From the NCBI RefSeq assembly GCF_965279675.1, contig NZ_CBDIIJ010000002.1, positions 372,001 through 436,000 of the forward strand: DNA of 64,000 bases, read 5' to 3'. Each line of letters starts with the position of its first letter. Within the stretch, counting starts at the first letter, position 1. A program made the translations under genes and the position numbers. The notes beneath the pieces were generated by a model. That model worked only from the letters and a program-made list of their open reading frames with translations, was not told the DNA's origin and did no database searches. Below, piece after piece: positions 1-7,563 of this stretch. The DNA comes from Mucisphaera sp965279675 (GTDB lineage: Bacteria > Planctomycetota > Phycisphaerae > Phycisphaerales > Phycisphaeraceae).

Positions 1-27
1 GAAGCCGCCCAGCCCGACCTCCGGCTC

Positions 28-1233
28 ATGATCGACGCCCTCTCCCACATCACCCCCGACCCGCCAGCCGCGACCGCCGAGCAAACCGCCAACCACCTCC
101 GCCCCAGCGCCCTCGCCAAACGCTGGCAGATCAGCACCAAAACCCTCGACCGCTACCGACGCCTGGGCCTCCGCTGGCGCTGGCAGGCCAACCCCGATGG
201 CCAGCCCCGACTCATCTACCCACGCCAGGCGATCGAGCACTTCGAACAACACCACGCCGACCGGCTCGCCCGCGCCGCCGGCTACGCCCAGTGGACCCGC
301 GCCCAACGCGATGCCGCCCTCGACCGCGCCAGACAAATCGCCGCCCGCTGCCGCCAGCCCACCAGCCTCACCCCCAACCGGCTGGCCCAGCACCTCGCCC
401 GCAGAACCGGCATCCCCTCCGAAACCCTCCGCCGCGCCCTGCTCCGCGCCGGCATCCCCAACAACCACCGCTCCTCCCGCCTCACCGATCGCGACCGCGC
501 TATCATCGCCCGCGCCCACCGCCGAAAGATCGACGCCGGCAGGATCGCCAGGCGCTTCGGCCGCAGCCGCGCCTCCATCTACCGCATCCTCCAGACCGCC
601 AAAGTCCAGCAGCTCCGCGACCTCCCGATCCTCCACGCCCCCTCCGCCAAACCGCTAAGCGACCAGGCCCTCAAGCAGCCCGACCCCAAGCCCGCCGACC
701 AGGCGCTCGGCACACCCCTCACCCACCTGCCCCATGCACTCAAGCCCCCCTTCTCACACCCCGCCGCCACCAGTACCAGCGAGCAGGCCTGCCTCACCCA
801 CGCCCACCGCCTCCGGGCCACCGCCGATGCCCGACGCCAGCAACTCGACCCCGCCCGACCCAAAACCGCCGACATCAAGGAGATCCACAAACTCCTCCAC
901 CGGGCCGACCGCTGCCTCGCCCTCGTCGCCAGAGCCCAGCCCGCCCGGCTGCTCGCCAACGTCCGCAGGCAGCTCGCGGTCGATGACAACACACCCGTCC
1001 GCGAAGCCTCCCGCGGGCTCCTCGACTCACTCACCCACGGACTCGACGAACTCGAAGAAGCCCTCGCCCAGTACGACCCCTTCCAACCTGTCCCCTTCGA
1101 TCGCTACCTCCAGCTCCGTTGGCAGCGGCGCCTCGCCCAACCCGCCACCGGCCGCGCCCGCCGACGCACCGACCCCGAGACCCAGACCGAAGACATCCTC
1201 GCCCGCTGCCGCGCCCTGAACATCATGGACTAA
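28..1233 (+). CDS. Helix-turn-helix DNA-binding protein, function unknown (5' end may lie outside the window)
   Basis: A basic, Arg/Ala/Pro-rich protein of at least 401 residues with three helix-turn-helix-like stretches: about residues 24-75 (an excisionase/MerR-like start, LAKRWQISTKTLDRYRRLGL), 114-144 (LARRTGIPSETLRRALLRAG) and 152-192 (IARRFGRSRASIYRIL). The C-terminal third (about 260-400) is predicted helical; YDPFQPVPFDRYLQLRW is faintly like sigma-70 region 2. The reading frame is open to the left edge and no Shine-Dalgarno precedes the ATG, so translation may begin upstream. Its third codon positions are C-rich, unlike plus-strand genes at 57-63 kb. I infer a transcriptional regulator or divergent sigma-like protein; I do not recognise the family. 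Confidence 0.6.
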   Translation: MIDALSHITPDPPAATAEQTANHLRPSALAKRWQISTKTLDRYRRLGLRWRWQANPDGQPRLIYPRQAIEHFEQHHADRLARAAGYAQWTRAQRDAALDRARQIAARCRQPTSLTPNRLAQHLARRTGIPSETLRRALLRAGIPNNHRSSRLTDRDRAIIARAHRRKIDAGRIARRFGRSRASIYRILQTAKVQQLRDLPILHAPSAKPLSDQALKQPDPKPADQALGTPLTHLPHALKPPFSHPAATSTSEQACLTHAHRLRATADARRQQLDPARPKTADIKEIHKLLHRADRCLALVARAQPARLLANVRRQLAVDDNTPVREASRGLLDSLTHGLDELEEALAQYDPFQPVPFDRYLQLRWQRRLAQPATGRARRRTDPETQTEDILARCRALNIMD

Positions 1234-1263
1234 TCCGAGAGACCCGGAAGGCCACAACGTCGG

Positions 1264-1626
1264 CTACTCCCCCGCGTACTCCGCCGAACTCGTGCACGTC
1301 TCCCGCACCCGCACCCGCTCCAACTCCGCCAGGTCCGGCTTCACCCGGTCGTAAACCCACTTCGCCAGCATCTCCGCCGTCGGGTTCTCCAACCCCTCAA
1401 TCTCATTGAGCAGCCGGTGATCCAGCGCCTCCTTGATCGGCTCCAGCACCGCCTTGACCTCTCCGAAATCCCGCAGATACCCCTTCGCCGGATCGACCTC
1501 CCCCGAAATCACCACCTCCACCTTGAACGAGTGCCCGTGCAGCCGCCGACACTTGTGCCCCTCCGGAAACGTGGGCAGCCAGTGCGCCGACTCGAAATCA
1601 ATCACCTTGGTCAGACTGATACGCAT
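1264..1626 (-). CDS. queD: 6-carboxy-5,6,7,8-tetrahydropterin synthase (QueD/PTPS family)
   Basis: This 120-residue protein should convert 7,8-dihydroneopterin triphosphate to 6-carboxytetrahydropterin, the second step of queuosine/7-deazaguanine synthesis. The zinc ligands are visible as H15 (ESAHWL) and H30/H32 (LHGHSF), the catalytic Cys as C26, the Asp-His pair as D69-H70 and the substrate-binding Glu as E109 (VRET). Length is normal for QueD. It lies 130 bp downstream of queE on the same strand, which supports QueD over a pterin-making PTPS role. No queC is in the window. Confidence 0.9.
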   Translation of the reverse strand: MRISLTKVIDFESAHWLPTFPEGHKCRRLHGHSFKVEVVISGEVDPAKGYLRDFGEVKAVLEPIKEALDHRLLNEIEGLENPTAEMLAKWVYDRVKPDLAELERVRVRETCTSSAEYAGE

Positions 1627-1756
1627 CCGAGCAACCTACTAAATCTCAACGAACGACGACGCGGAATCACGCCCAGCAAGTACGCAGCGGCAGTTGGCGA
1701 ATGAAGCGGGCCATGCGAAAGAGCTGGTGCGGGGGTGCGGGGGTGCGAGGGGGGGG

Positions 1757-2470
1757 CTAGACGCCCCGGGCCATTGGGTCCCAGATCAGCTTGTGAAGCT
1801 GCGTCTGGAAACGCACAGGCAGATGATCCTCCAGAATCCACACCGCCAGATCGGCGACCGCCAGCCCCGGACAACCCAGAATCTCCAGCCCCGGCTTCAT
1901 CTCCGCGACGGCACTCATCAGGATCGCGTTCACCCGGTCGGCCAGCCCGTGCTCACGGATCATCTCTCGCGCCCATTCGTAGTCCTCCCGCGAGGTCAGC
2001 ACAAACTTGATCTCGTCCCGCTCGGTCAGAAGCGGCAGGTTCTCCCACAGATTCCGATCCACCTCGCCCGAGCCGGGCGTCTTCAGGTCCACAATCCGGA
2101 TCACCCGCGGGTCGATCCCCGCCAGCGAACAGGCTCCCGACGTCTCGACCAGCACCGTCTTGCCCATGTCCGCCAGCCGGGTCATCAGCGTCCTGGCGTG
2201 CGGCTGCAGAAGCGGCTCGCCGCCGGTCAGTTCCACCAGGTCCCAGGGGCCATTCACGACCCTGTCCGCCTGCTCGATGATCTCATCCAGCGTCATCCGC
2301 TGGCCCTCGTGGAAGGCGTATTCCGTGTCGCAGTACGTGCAGCGGAGGTGGCAGCCGGTCAATCGGATGAACAGACAGGGCAGCCCGGCCCGGGTCGACT
2401 CGCCTTGGATCGACCAGAAAATCTCGTTCACCCGGAGGCTGGGCAGCTTGGCGTCGACCCCTGCACTCAT
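1757..2470 (-). CDS. queE: 7-carboxy-7-deazaguanine synthase (QueE, radical SAM)
   Basis: A radical SAM enzyme of 237 residues expected to contract 6-carboxytetrahydropterin to 7-carboxy-7-deazaguanine. The N terminus carries the QueE signature EIFWSIQGES, followed by the CX3CX2C iron-sulfur motif at C40, C44 and C47 (GCHLRCTYCDTE) and the SAM-binding ELTGGEPLLQ stretch. Its ATG overlaps the stop codon of folK by four bases (ATGA), so the two are probably translationally coupled; queD follows 130 bp downstream. Together they give the pterin-derived half of queuosine synthesis beside a folate gene. Confidence 0.93.
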   Translation of the reverse strand: MSAGVDAKLPSLRVNEIFWSIQGESTRAGLPCLFIRLTGCHLRCTYCDTEYAFHEGQRMTLDEIIEQADRVVNGPWDLVELTGGEPLLQPHARTLMTRLADMGKTVLVETSGACSLAGIDPRVIRIVDLKTPGSGEVDRNLWENLPLLTERDEIKFVLTSREDYEWAREMIREHGLADRVNAILMSAVAEMKPGLEILGCPGLAVADLAVWILEDHLPVRFQTQLHKLIWDPMARGV

Positions 2471-3069
2471 CGTCGGGCCTCCGTGGCAGAAGCCTCGTTA
2501 AAGACCCCGATCAAACCCTCGGATCCGACCGCTAAACTCATTTCTTTAATGGTTTTAGATAGCACTGGATGCCTGAGATCGGGGGCGAGCTCGGCAAGGG
2601 GGCTCAAAACAAAAGAACGCTCGTGGAGCCGGGGGTGGGGAACCGTAAGCTCCTGCGAATCCATCACTTGCTCGCCATAAAAAAGCAGGTCGACATCAAG
2701 CGTGCGCGAATCCCACTTAACCGGGGAGAAAGCGGGCCGTTTTCGCTCGGTTTCGAGCCGTTTGGCTTCAAAAAGCACCGTTTTCGGCGACAGGTTTGTG
2801 CGCACGGCGAGCACCTGATTCAGGTACGGCCCCTGCCCGGGAGCACCGATCGGCGCGGTCTCGTAGACCCGGCTCCGGCCGACCACCACGGTCTCGGGCC
2901 ACCGCTCAATGCCCTCCCGGGCCGCGCGGAGGTGGGCCACGCGGTCGCCAAGGTTGGAACCCAGGGCAAGATAGGCAAGCTCAGGCAACGATCGATCACT
3001 CCAAGGGCTGATGGCGATCAAAAAGCAGGGTCGGGGTGCAGAAAGGAATGGTACGCCTTGGTCGGGCAT
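2467..3069 (-). CDS. folK: 2-amino-4-hydroxy-6-hydroxymethyldihydropteridine pyrophosphokinase (HPPK)
   Basis: Transfers pyrophosphate from ATP to 6-hydroxymethyl-7,8-dihydropterin in folate synthesis. Visible signatures are LAYLALGSNLGDR near the N terminus, WDSRTLDVDLLFYG (about 119-132 of the 200-residue form; the Asp pair binds magnesium) and VPHPRLHERSFVLSPL. The only nearby ATG (3069) leaves nine bases to the divergent cysH ATG. An in-frame TTG at 2988 would give 173 residues beginning LPELAYLALGSN, closer to the usual family length, so the true start is uncertain. The frame stays open further upstream, but that part is the antisense of cysH. The stop overlaps the queE start. Confidence 0.88.
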   Translation of the reverse strand: MPDQGVPFLSAPRPCFLIAISPWSDRSLPELAYLALGSNLGDRVAHLRAAREGIERWPETVVVGRSRVYETAPIGAPGQGPYLNQVLAVRTNLSPKTVLFEAKRLETERKRPAFSPVKWDSRTLDVDLLFYGEQVMDSQELTVPHPRLHERSFVLSPLAELAPDLRHPVLSKTIKEMSLAVGSEGLIGVFNEASATEARR

Positions 3070-3078
3070 TGGCCTAGT

Positions 3079-3861
3079 ATGATCGCACCTGTGAGCCAGA
3101 CCATGACCCAGCCCGAGAACGCTCAGACAACCGCGACCTTCGACCTCGCGGCGGAGAACCCGCGCGTGGAGGCGATGTCGGCCGAGCAGATCGTGGCCTG
3201 GGCCGGCGAGCGCTTCGGCGACGGGCTGATCCTCAGTTCGAGCTTCGGGGCGCAGTCGGCGGTGATGCTGCACCTGGTAACCCGGGTGCTGCCGGACATC
3301 CCGGTGGTCTGGATCGACACGGGCTATCTGTTCCCGGAGACGTACACATTCGCGCAGGAGCTGACGGATCGGCTGAAGCTGAACCTGAAGGTCTACGGCC
3401 CGGCGATGACGCCGGCCCGGTTCGAGGCGCTGCACGGCAAGACCTGGGAGCAGGGCGTCGAGGGACTGGATGCCTATCACAAGGTCTTCAAAGTCGAGCC
3501 AATGCAGCGGGCGCTGCGAGAGCTGGGCGCGACGGCCTGGTTCGCCGGTCTGCGGGCGGAGCAGTCGGACACGCGGAAGTCGCTGGCGACGCTTGGCGAG
3601 CAGGATGGGATCATCAAGGTGCACCCGATTCTCCGGTGGACCACCAAGCAGGTGCACGACTACCTGACGGACCACGATCTGCCCTATCACCCGTTGTACG
3701 AGAAGGGTTACGCCTCGATCGGCGACGTGCACTCGACGCGGCCGATCACGGCGGGCGAAGACGAACGCGCGGGCCGGTTCGGCGGCCTCAAGCAGGAATG
3801 CGGGATTCACATACCCGAGAGCGCGGAAGAAGCGGCGTCTCGGGATGCATCGGGGTTGTAG
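3079..3861 (+). CDS. cysH: Phosphoadenylyl-sulfate (PAPS) reductase, thioredoxin-dependent type
   Basis: A 260-residue CysH-family enzyme that should reduce PAPS to sulfite and PAP. It has the PP-loop SSSFGAQSAVML (about 53-64), the WIDTGYLFPETY stretch, and the C-terminal catalytic Cys in KQECGIH at about residue 241. The paired CC and CX2C cysteines that bind the 4Fe-4S cluster of APS reductases are absent, which argues for the PAPS-using type. In-frame GTG (3091) and ATG (3103) are alternative starts; no clear Shine-Dalgarno decides. It diverges from folK and converges with blh; no other sulfate-assimilation gene is nearby. Confidence 0.9.
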   Translation: MIAPVSQTMTQPENAQTTATFDLAAENPRVEAMSAEQIVAWAGERFGDGLILSSSFGAQSAVMLHLVTRVLPDIPVVWIDTGYLFPETYTFAQELTDRLKLNLKVYGPAMTPARFEALHGKTWEQGVEGLDAYHKVFKVEPMQRALRELGATAWFAGLRAEQSDTRKSLATLGEQDGIIKVHPILRWTTKQVHDYLTDHDLPYHPLYEKGYASIGDVHSTRPITAGEDERAGRFGGLKQECGIHIPESAEEAASRDASGL

Positions 3862-3933
3862 TCACTCTCTTGAATTCGTGACCGCTTACCCAAGTGTGAT
3901 AGGTGAGACTTTTTGTGCGATCTGCTCTCGGTT

Positions 3934-4905
3934 TCAGGCTTTTAGGGTCGTAAGCTTGCCGCTGCTGGGGGTCGTCGGGCTGGGAGCCTCGGCAGGTTTG
4001 GTCGTGAATAGGTTGTGCGTGGTCATCAGGTCGAGCGCGTGGTGCGGTGGCGTCGCAATCATGAAGGAGAGGATGATGGCTGTGGCGACTGTCTCCAGGT
4101 TGATGGTGGTGGTGTGAAGAAGGAGATGGCAAGCGGGGATGGCGAGCAAGGCAGGAATCAGCCAGGGCAGTGACGCGAGGTGGAGTTGCCAGAAGGAGAT
4201 TCCGAGTTCTTCACTGAGCCGTTTGGTGTGTCGGAGGCTGTGGATGGCGAAGAAGTAGACAGCGATGGTGAAGAGCGGCGGCGCGGTGAGTCCGAGGATG
4301 AGCACGAGCGCGTGCTCTGTGATTTCATGATTTCGTGCACTGCGGCTAACTGTTTGTCTGAAGGACATGATCGTCAGGCTGAGCGCGGCCGGGATCAGGA
4401 TGACCAACGCGATCAGGCTGATTATGGACTCGGATAGGGGAGCTTGTGAGCCTGCGATGATCGCGAAGGGTCGGGTGGCTTGTCCTGGGTTGGCTACGCA
4501 GACAGAGGCGACGAGGACGAGACCGCGTGCGAGCGCGTAGCTGTGCATCCCGATCGCTGGCCGGGCACTCTGTGTTCCGCGGTGGTGAGCGTCTTCGAAA
4601 CCAAAGTGCCAGGCGGTGAGGACTAGAAACAGGACTGCAGCCAGCCACGGGGCTGCGAGTACACCCGCGAGGCAGCAGGCCATGGCGAAGGTGTAAAAGG
4701 CGGTTACTTGTGACAGGCTGCGGATGGCCCCGCGGCGCTTGAGTTGTTTGAGAAGGGGCCAATCCATCGCGCCGTGAGGCATGCCGAGAAGTGGAAGCGA
4801 GAGGATTAACAGCCAGTACGCGGTGGCCTGGGCCAGTGTCGGGCTGAGCCATGCGGCCGGGATCGCCATCAGCAAAATGAGTTGGGTGGTACGCGGGCTG
4901 GTCAT
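3934..4905 (-). CDS. blh: Brp/Blh-family beta-carotene 15,15'-dioxygenase (retinal synthesis)
   Basis: An integral membrane enzyme of 323 residues with about eight hydrophobic segments that should cleave beta-carotene to two retinals, supplying the chromophore of the rhodopsin encoded upstream. All family histidine motifs are visible: GMPHGAMDW (H44), AWHFGFED (H100), YFFAIHSLRH (H222, H226) and TPPHHALD (H288, H289). The gene is 54 bp downstream of the rhodopsin on the same strand, the classic proteorhodopsin-blh arrangement. A perfect 11-bp hairpin ends six bases before its ATG and covers the only GGGG that could serve as Shine-Dalgarno. An internal ATG at 4869 is a less likely start. Carotenoid-synthesis genes are not in the window. 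Confidence 0.92.
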   Translation of the reverse strand: MTSPRTTQLILLMAIPAAWLSPTLAQATAYWLLILSLPLLGMPHGAMDWPLLKQLKRRGAIRSLSQVTAFYTFAMACCLAGVLAAPWLAAVLFLVLTAWHFGFEDAHHRGTQSARPAIGMHSYALARGLVLVASVCVANPGQATRPFAIIAGSQAPLSESIISLIALVILIPAALSLTIMSFRQTVSRSARNHEITEHALVLILGLTAPPLFTIAVYFFAIHSLRHTKRLSEELGISFWQLHLASLPWLIPALLAIPACHLLLHTTTINLETVATAIILSFMIATPPHHALDLMTTHNLFTTKPAEAPSPTTPSSGKLTTLKA

Positions 4906-4911
4906 CGAAGA

Positions 4912-4939
4912 CCCCAGCCCGCTTTTGAGCGGGCTGGGG
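4912..4939 (-). promoter_or_regulatory. Perfect 11-bp hairpin in the rhodopsin-blh intercistronic leader
   Basis: The arms at 4912-4922 and 4929-4939 are exact inverted repeats (CCCCAGCCCGC and GCGGGCTGGGG) around a 6-base loop. On the transcript the 3' arm ends six nucleotides before the blh AUG and contains its only G-rich ribosome-binding candidate. No U-run follows on the transcript strand, so a simple rho-independent terminator is unlikely. I infer an mRNA stability or translation-attenuating element that sets blh output below that of rhodopsin. Confidence 0.75.
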
Positions 4940-4959
4940 CTGAGTCGTGGTCTGTGGGA

Positions 4960-5766
4960 TCAGGCTTCCTGGTTGGTGTTCCTGGCTTCAGCCAAGACTT
5001 TGATGCCCTGGTAGCAGACGAGGCCGAAGAAGACCTTGTTGATGACGTCGGCGACGTTGTAGAGGATTTCGCGGTAGGACTCGCCAGAGTCACCTGAGAG
5101 AGCCATTAAGAAGCCGATAGGGTAGATCGACCAGCCGACAAGGATAAACAGTCTCAGCGTTTTGAGGCTGTCCTGGATCGAAGGCGGGGCAGACTGCATG
5201 GCGGTGTTGACCTGGGTGTAGAGGACGAAAACGATGTAGGCCCAGGCGAGGCAGGAGAGGATGTAGAAGGCCCACCAGTTGGTTCCACCAATCGGACTTT
5301 CCTCGGCGATCCATGCGAGGATCAGCATGGCCAGGGAGGCGAGAGACAGGTTGACAAAGAGGCCTCTTGCCTTTTTGCCGAGATTCAGCAGGAGCGGGAA
5401 CTCCATCAGCAGCAGCGGGACTGTGATGAGCCAGTCGATGTAGCGGTAGGCCGTGGGGAAGGCGGCGATGGTCGCACCGGCGATGCGTTGGCCGTTCTCG
5501 TCGTAGAGGCTGGCAACGCCTTCGGCATAAATTCCGGACATGCGAAGATAGTGATAGCAGGCGACGCCGCAGATGATCGAGGCAACGGTCATGACGTTTT
5601 GATATTCGAGAGGTACGGCGTTGCGTTGCATGAAGAAATAGGCGGCTCCGGCACCCATGGCGACGGTTCCAACCCAGAAGAGATACATCGTGATGCCTTC
5701 GATGCTCATCCCGGCTGAGAGGGCCCTCATCGTTGTAGACATGTCGGCTATTACAATTGCGTCCAT
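4960..5766 (-). CDS. Proteorhodopsin/xanthorhodopsin-like light-driven proton pump
   Basis: A seven-helix microbial rhodopsin of 268 residues. Helix C reads RYIDWLITVPLLLMEF: proton acceptor D111, T115 and proton donor E122 give the DTE pattern of outward proton pumps. The spectral-tuning position (acceptor +8) is L119, the green-absorbing residue. The retinal Schiff-base lysine is K244 in DVINKVFFG, and H72 sits where proteorhodopsins have the His that pairs with the acceptor. The ATG at 5766 is preceded by AGGAG at good spacing; an upstream ATG at 5826 lacks one. Co-directional with blh. Whether helix E has the glycine that lets a carotenoid antenna bind cannot be settled without an alignment. 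Confidence 0.95.
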   Translation of the reverse strand: MDAIVIADMSTTMRALSAGMSIEGITMYLFWVGTVAMGAGAAYFFMQRNAVPLEYQNVMTVASIICGVACYHYLRMSGIYAEGVASLYDENGQRIAGATIAAFPTAYRYIDWLITVPLLLMEFPLLLNLGKKARGLFVNLSLASLAMLILAWIAEESPIGGTNWWAFYILSCLAWAYIVFVLYTQVNTAMQSAPPSIQDSLKTLRLFILVGWSIYPIGFLMALSGDSGESYREILYNVADVINKVFFGLVCYQGIKVLAEARNTNQEA

Positions 5767-5882
5767 AGAGCGTGCTCCTAATGAAATGCTCGTGTGATTG
5801 GAGAGACAGGAATAGAGTTGAGACATAATGAGATTAGGGGCGTCGCGATGATGAGTCAGGAAAGTTACCTAGCCTGTAGCGG

Positions 5883-6476
5883 CTATTGACTGGTTCTGCT
5901 TCGCGTTCTAGCAAGTGCGTTTTGGAGGCGGGTCCGGGCTTCGGTGAGTTGGTCGTCGCTGAGAGCGGGGGTGCCGGTGGCGGGGATGGTTTCGTGTTCG
6001 GGGCGGAGGGGGACCCAGGAGCGGCAGCCGCGGTATTCGGGGTGGTTCTCGACCCCCCCCACCGGGGCGGGCAAGCGCACCACGCGGAGGAGGACAGCGT
6101 AGACGGGGCGGTCGGGTTTGTAGTCGAAGCGCATGTCGATCATCGACTGGGACCAGGGGAGGAGGTCGCGGAGGGGATCGAGCTGGGCGCGGTCGGGGAC
6201 GTGAAGGATGGCGGCGGCTTCGGCCCAGGCGTGGAGGGTGATTTCGTTGGGTTCGGGCATGGGAGTGGCGTCGACGAGGGGGCGGAGGTCGTCGCGGAGG
6301 CCTTGGGGTTTCTGGTGCTCGTAGGCGGGGTAGAGGAGGAACTGGGGGTGTTCGAGTTCGAAGACGCCTGGGCCGGCGGGCTCGTGGATCCCGCCTTTGC
6401 GGAGGGTGAGGCAGACGTGGCCCTGGGCGAGGAGGGTGGTGATGGCGGACCAGTCTTTGAGGGCGGTGGTGAGCAT
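5883..6476 (-). CDS. DUF1802 family protein, function unknown
   Basis: A soluble 197-residue protein with family hallmarks: LKDWSAITTLLAQGHVCLTLRKGGI at the N terminus, HPQFLLYPAYEHQ, a central helical part, and RSWVPLRPEH near the end. The family is found in cyanobacteria and other bacteria; its function is not known to me. It is upstream of and parallel to the rhodopsin (116 bp gap) and divergent from the frameshifted gene at 6543. No membrane segment or signal peptide is evident. Confidence 0.75.
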   Translation of the reverse strand: MLTTALKDWSAITTLLAQGHVCLTLRKGGIHEPAGPGVFELEHPQFLLYPAYEHQKPQGLRDDLRPLVDATPMPEPNEITLHAWAEAAAILHVPDRAQLDPLRDLLPWSQSMIDMRFDYKPDRPVYAVLLRVVRLPAPVGGVENHPEYRGCRSWVPLRPEHETIPATGTPALSDDQLTEARTRLQNALARTRSRTSQ

Positions 6477-6542
6477 GGGGGGAGCTATTATGACCTGCGG
6501 GGAGATTTAAGTGCGCTGTTAGCGTCAAAGAGCACTGTAACC

Positions 6543-7161
6543 ATGTCCTACAACTGGCAGACTGAGATAACTGATTTCTGGGTTTGGTTCGCAAGTGAAG
6601 AGGCGCTCTTGCGTCAGGCGAGTGAACTTCCTGAGGTAGTCCATCTCATCAGTGATCGCGTAGATCAACTTGGTGATTTTGATTGGGAGATCGGTCCAGA
6701 TTCGGATCGTACTGAGTGCTTATTTTTTGCACTTTCTCCTGGAAGATGTCGAGAGAAACTGTCGGTGACTCGACGTATTGTCGAACTTGCGCCCGATGTC
6801 GATGGTTGGATTTTTCGTCACGCAAAACCCAGAAAAGCATGGTTTCAGCGGTTCACTTTGCCAGATTCAGAAGGTGTCACACATGTTCTTGATGGATCAA
6901 CTGCTACCTATGCATTGGTTAGATTTGGAGAGGATGACTATGACGTCTACCTGTCATCTGACTGCTTCGAAGTTCTTCCTGTAGAGCTACGTCAAGATGC
7001 TGCTGAGCTTTTTGGTGGAAGGCGAGATCGGTGAAGAATTGATGATCCTAATGATCAAGAATGTAGTTGTTGGTTTTGATCATGACGATGAACTGAGAAA
7101 AAAGACCACTCGTATTCAGCACTTACGAGATCATCTCGAACAGTCTAATTCGGGTGTCTAA
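6543..7161 (+). pseudogene. Uncharacterised protein gene, probably split by a 1-base frameshift
   Basis: The first frame (6543-7034) encodes 163 residues beginning MSYNWQTEITDFWVWF, with a middle portion IVELAPDVDGWIFRHAKPRK typical of a cytosolic conserved hypothetical family. It ends abruptly as AAELFGGRRDR. Dropping one T from the T5 run at 7009-7013 would continue as AAELLVEGEIGEELMI and run to the stop at 7159-7161, about 205 residues, with a plausible acidic helical C terminus. The gene is visibly AT-richer than its neighbours, suggesting recent transfer. It could be a pseudogene, a sequencing error or a recoded gene; I do not know its function. Confidence 0.6.
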
Positions 7162-7284
7162 CACAGTCTGGTGAATCATCTGTGTGCTAGAAATAGATAC
7201 CGTGTATTTGTGATCGGCACGGCTTTTTCACCTCTGGCGGAAGAAAACGTGGCACCCGGATCAGGCTTGTGAGGTGCTTGGTTC

Positions 7285-7527
7285 TGTGGGCAGCGAGCTG
7301 CCCACAGCCACTGGGGGTTGTTGGTGGTCGGGGCCCGGGCCGACACGGCCCGGCTCACCGGGTTGCGTTTGAGGGCGGGTATGGGTTGATTTTTCTTGCA
7401 GTTTGCCTGCTGGTGGTGGCCACGGCCGCGTTGCGGCCGGGCTCAGTGTCGGGGTTTGTTGGTGGTCGGTGCCCCGGAACTTCCGTTCCGGGCTCGTTGG
7501 AGGGACCTCGGCCGCGTCGCGGCCGGG
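7285..7527. repeat. Cluster of five short palindromic repeats in a 402-base gene-free gap
   Basis: The gap 7162-7563 holds five hairpins: stems 7285-7293/7298-7306, 7335-7342/7346-7353, 7423-7429/7433-7439, 7473-7480/7485-7492 and 7509-7515/7519-7525. Arms are perfect, but their sequences differ. Several are preceded by TTGGTGGTCGG and four are followed by GGCTC(A/G). The same edges recur at 15503-15530 and 19541-19580. No open frame in the gap looks real. I infer a dispersed REP-like element family; a role as argS 3' structure is possible for the rightmost copies. Confidence 0.65.
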
Positions 7528-7563
7528 CTCAATGTTGGGCTTGTTGCGTCGTGGTCGGCCTAA

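Noticed and set aside
2569..3078. N-terminal extension of cysH to 430 residues
   Set aside because: It is antisense to folK and shares nothing with CysH; the enzyme starts near 3079.
3070..3810. N-terminal extension of folK to 447 residues
   Set aside because: The extra part is the antisense of cysH; HPPK proteins are about 160-200 residues.
1200..4000. Classical oriC features (dnaA gene, DnaA-box cluster) at the skew switch
   Set aside because: No dnaA/dnaN and no TTATCCACA-like cluster were seen, so the origin idea rests on skew alone.
4912..4939. The rhodopsin-blh hairpin as a rho-independent terminator
   Set aside because: Neither strand has a T-run next to the stem, and blh begins six bases later on the same transcript.
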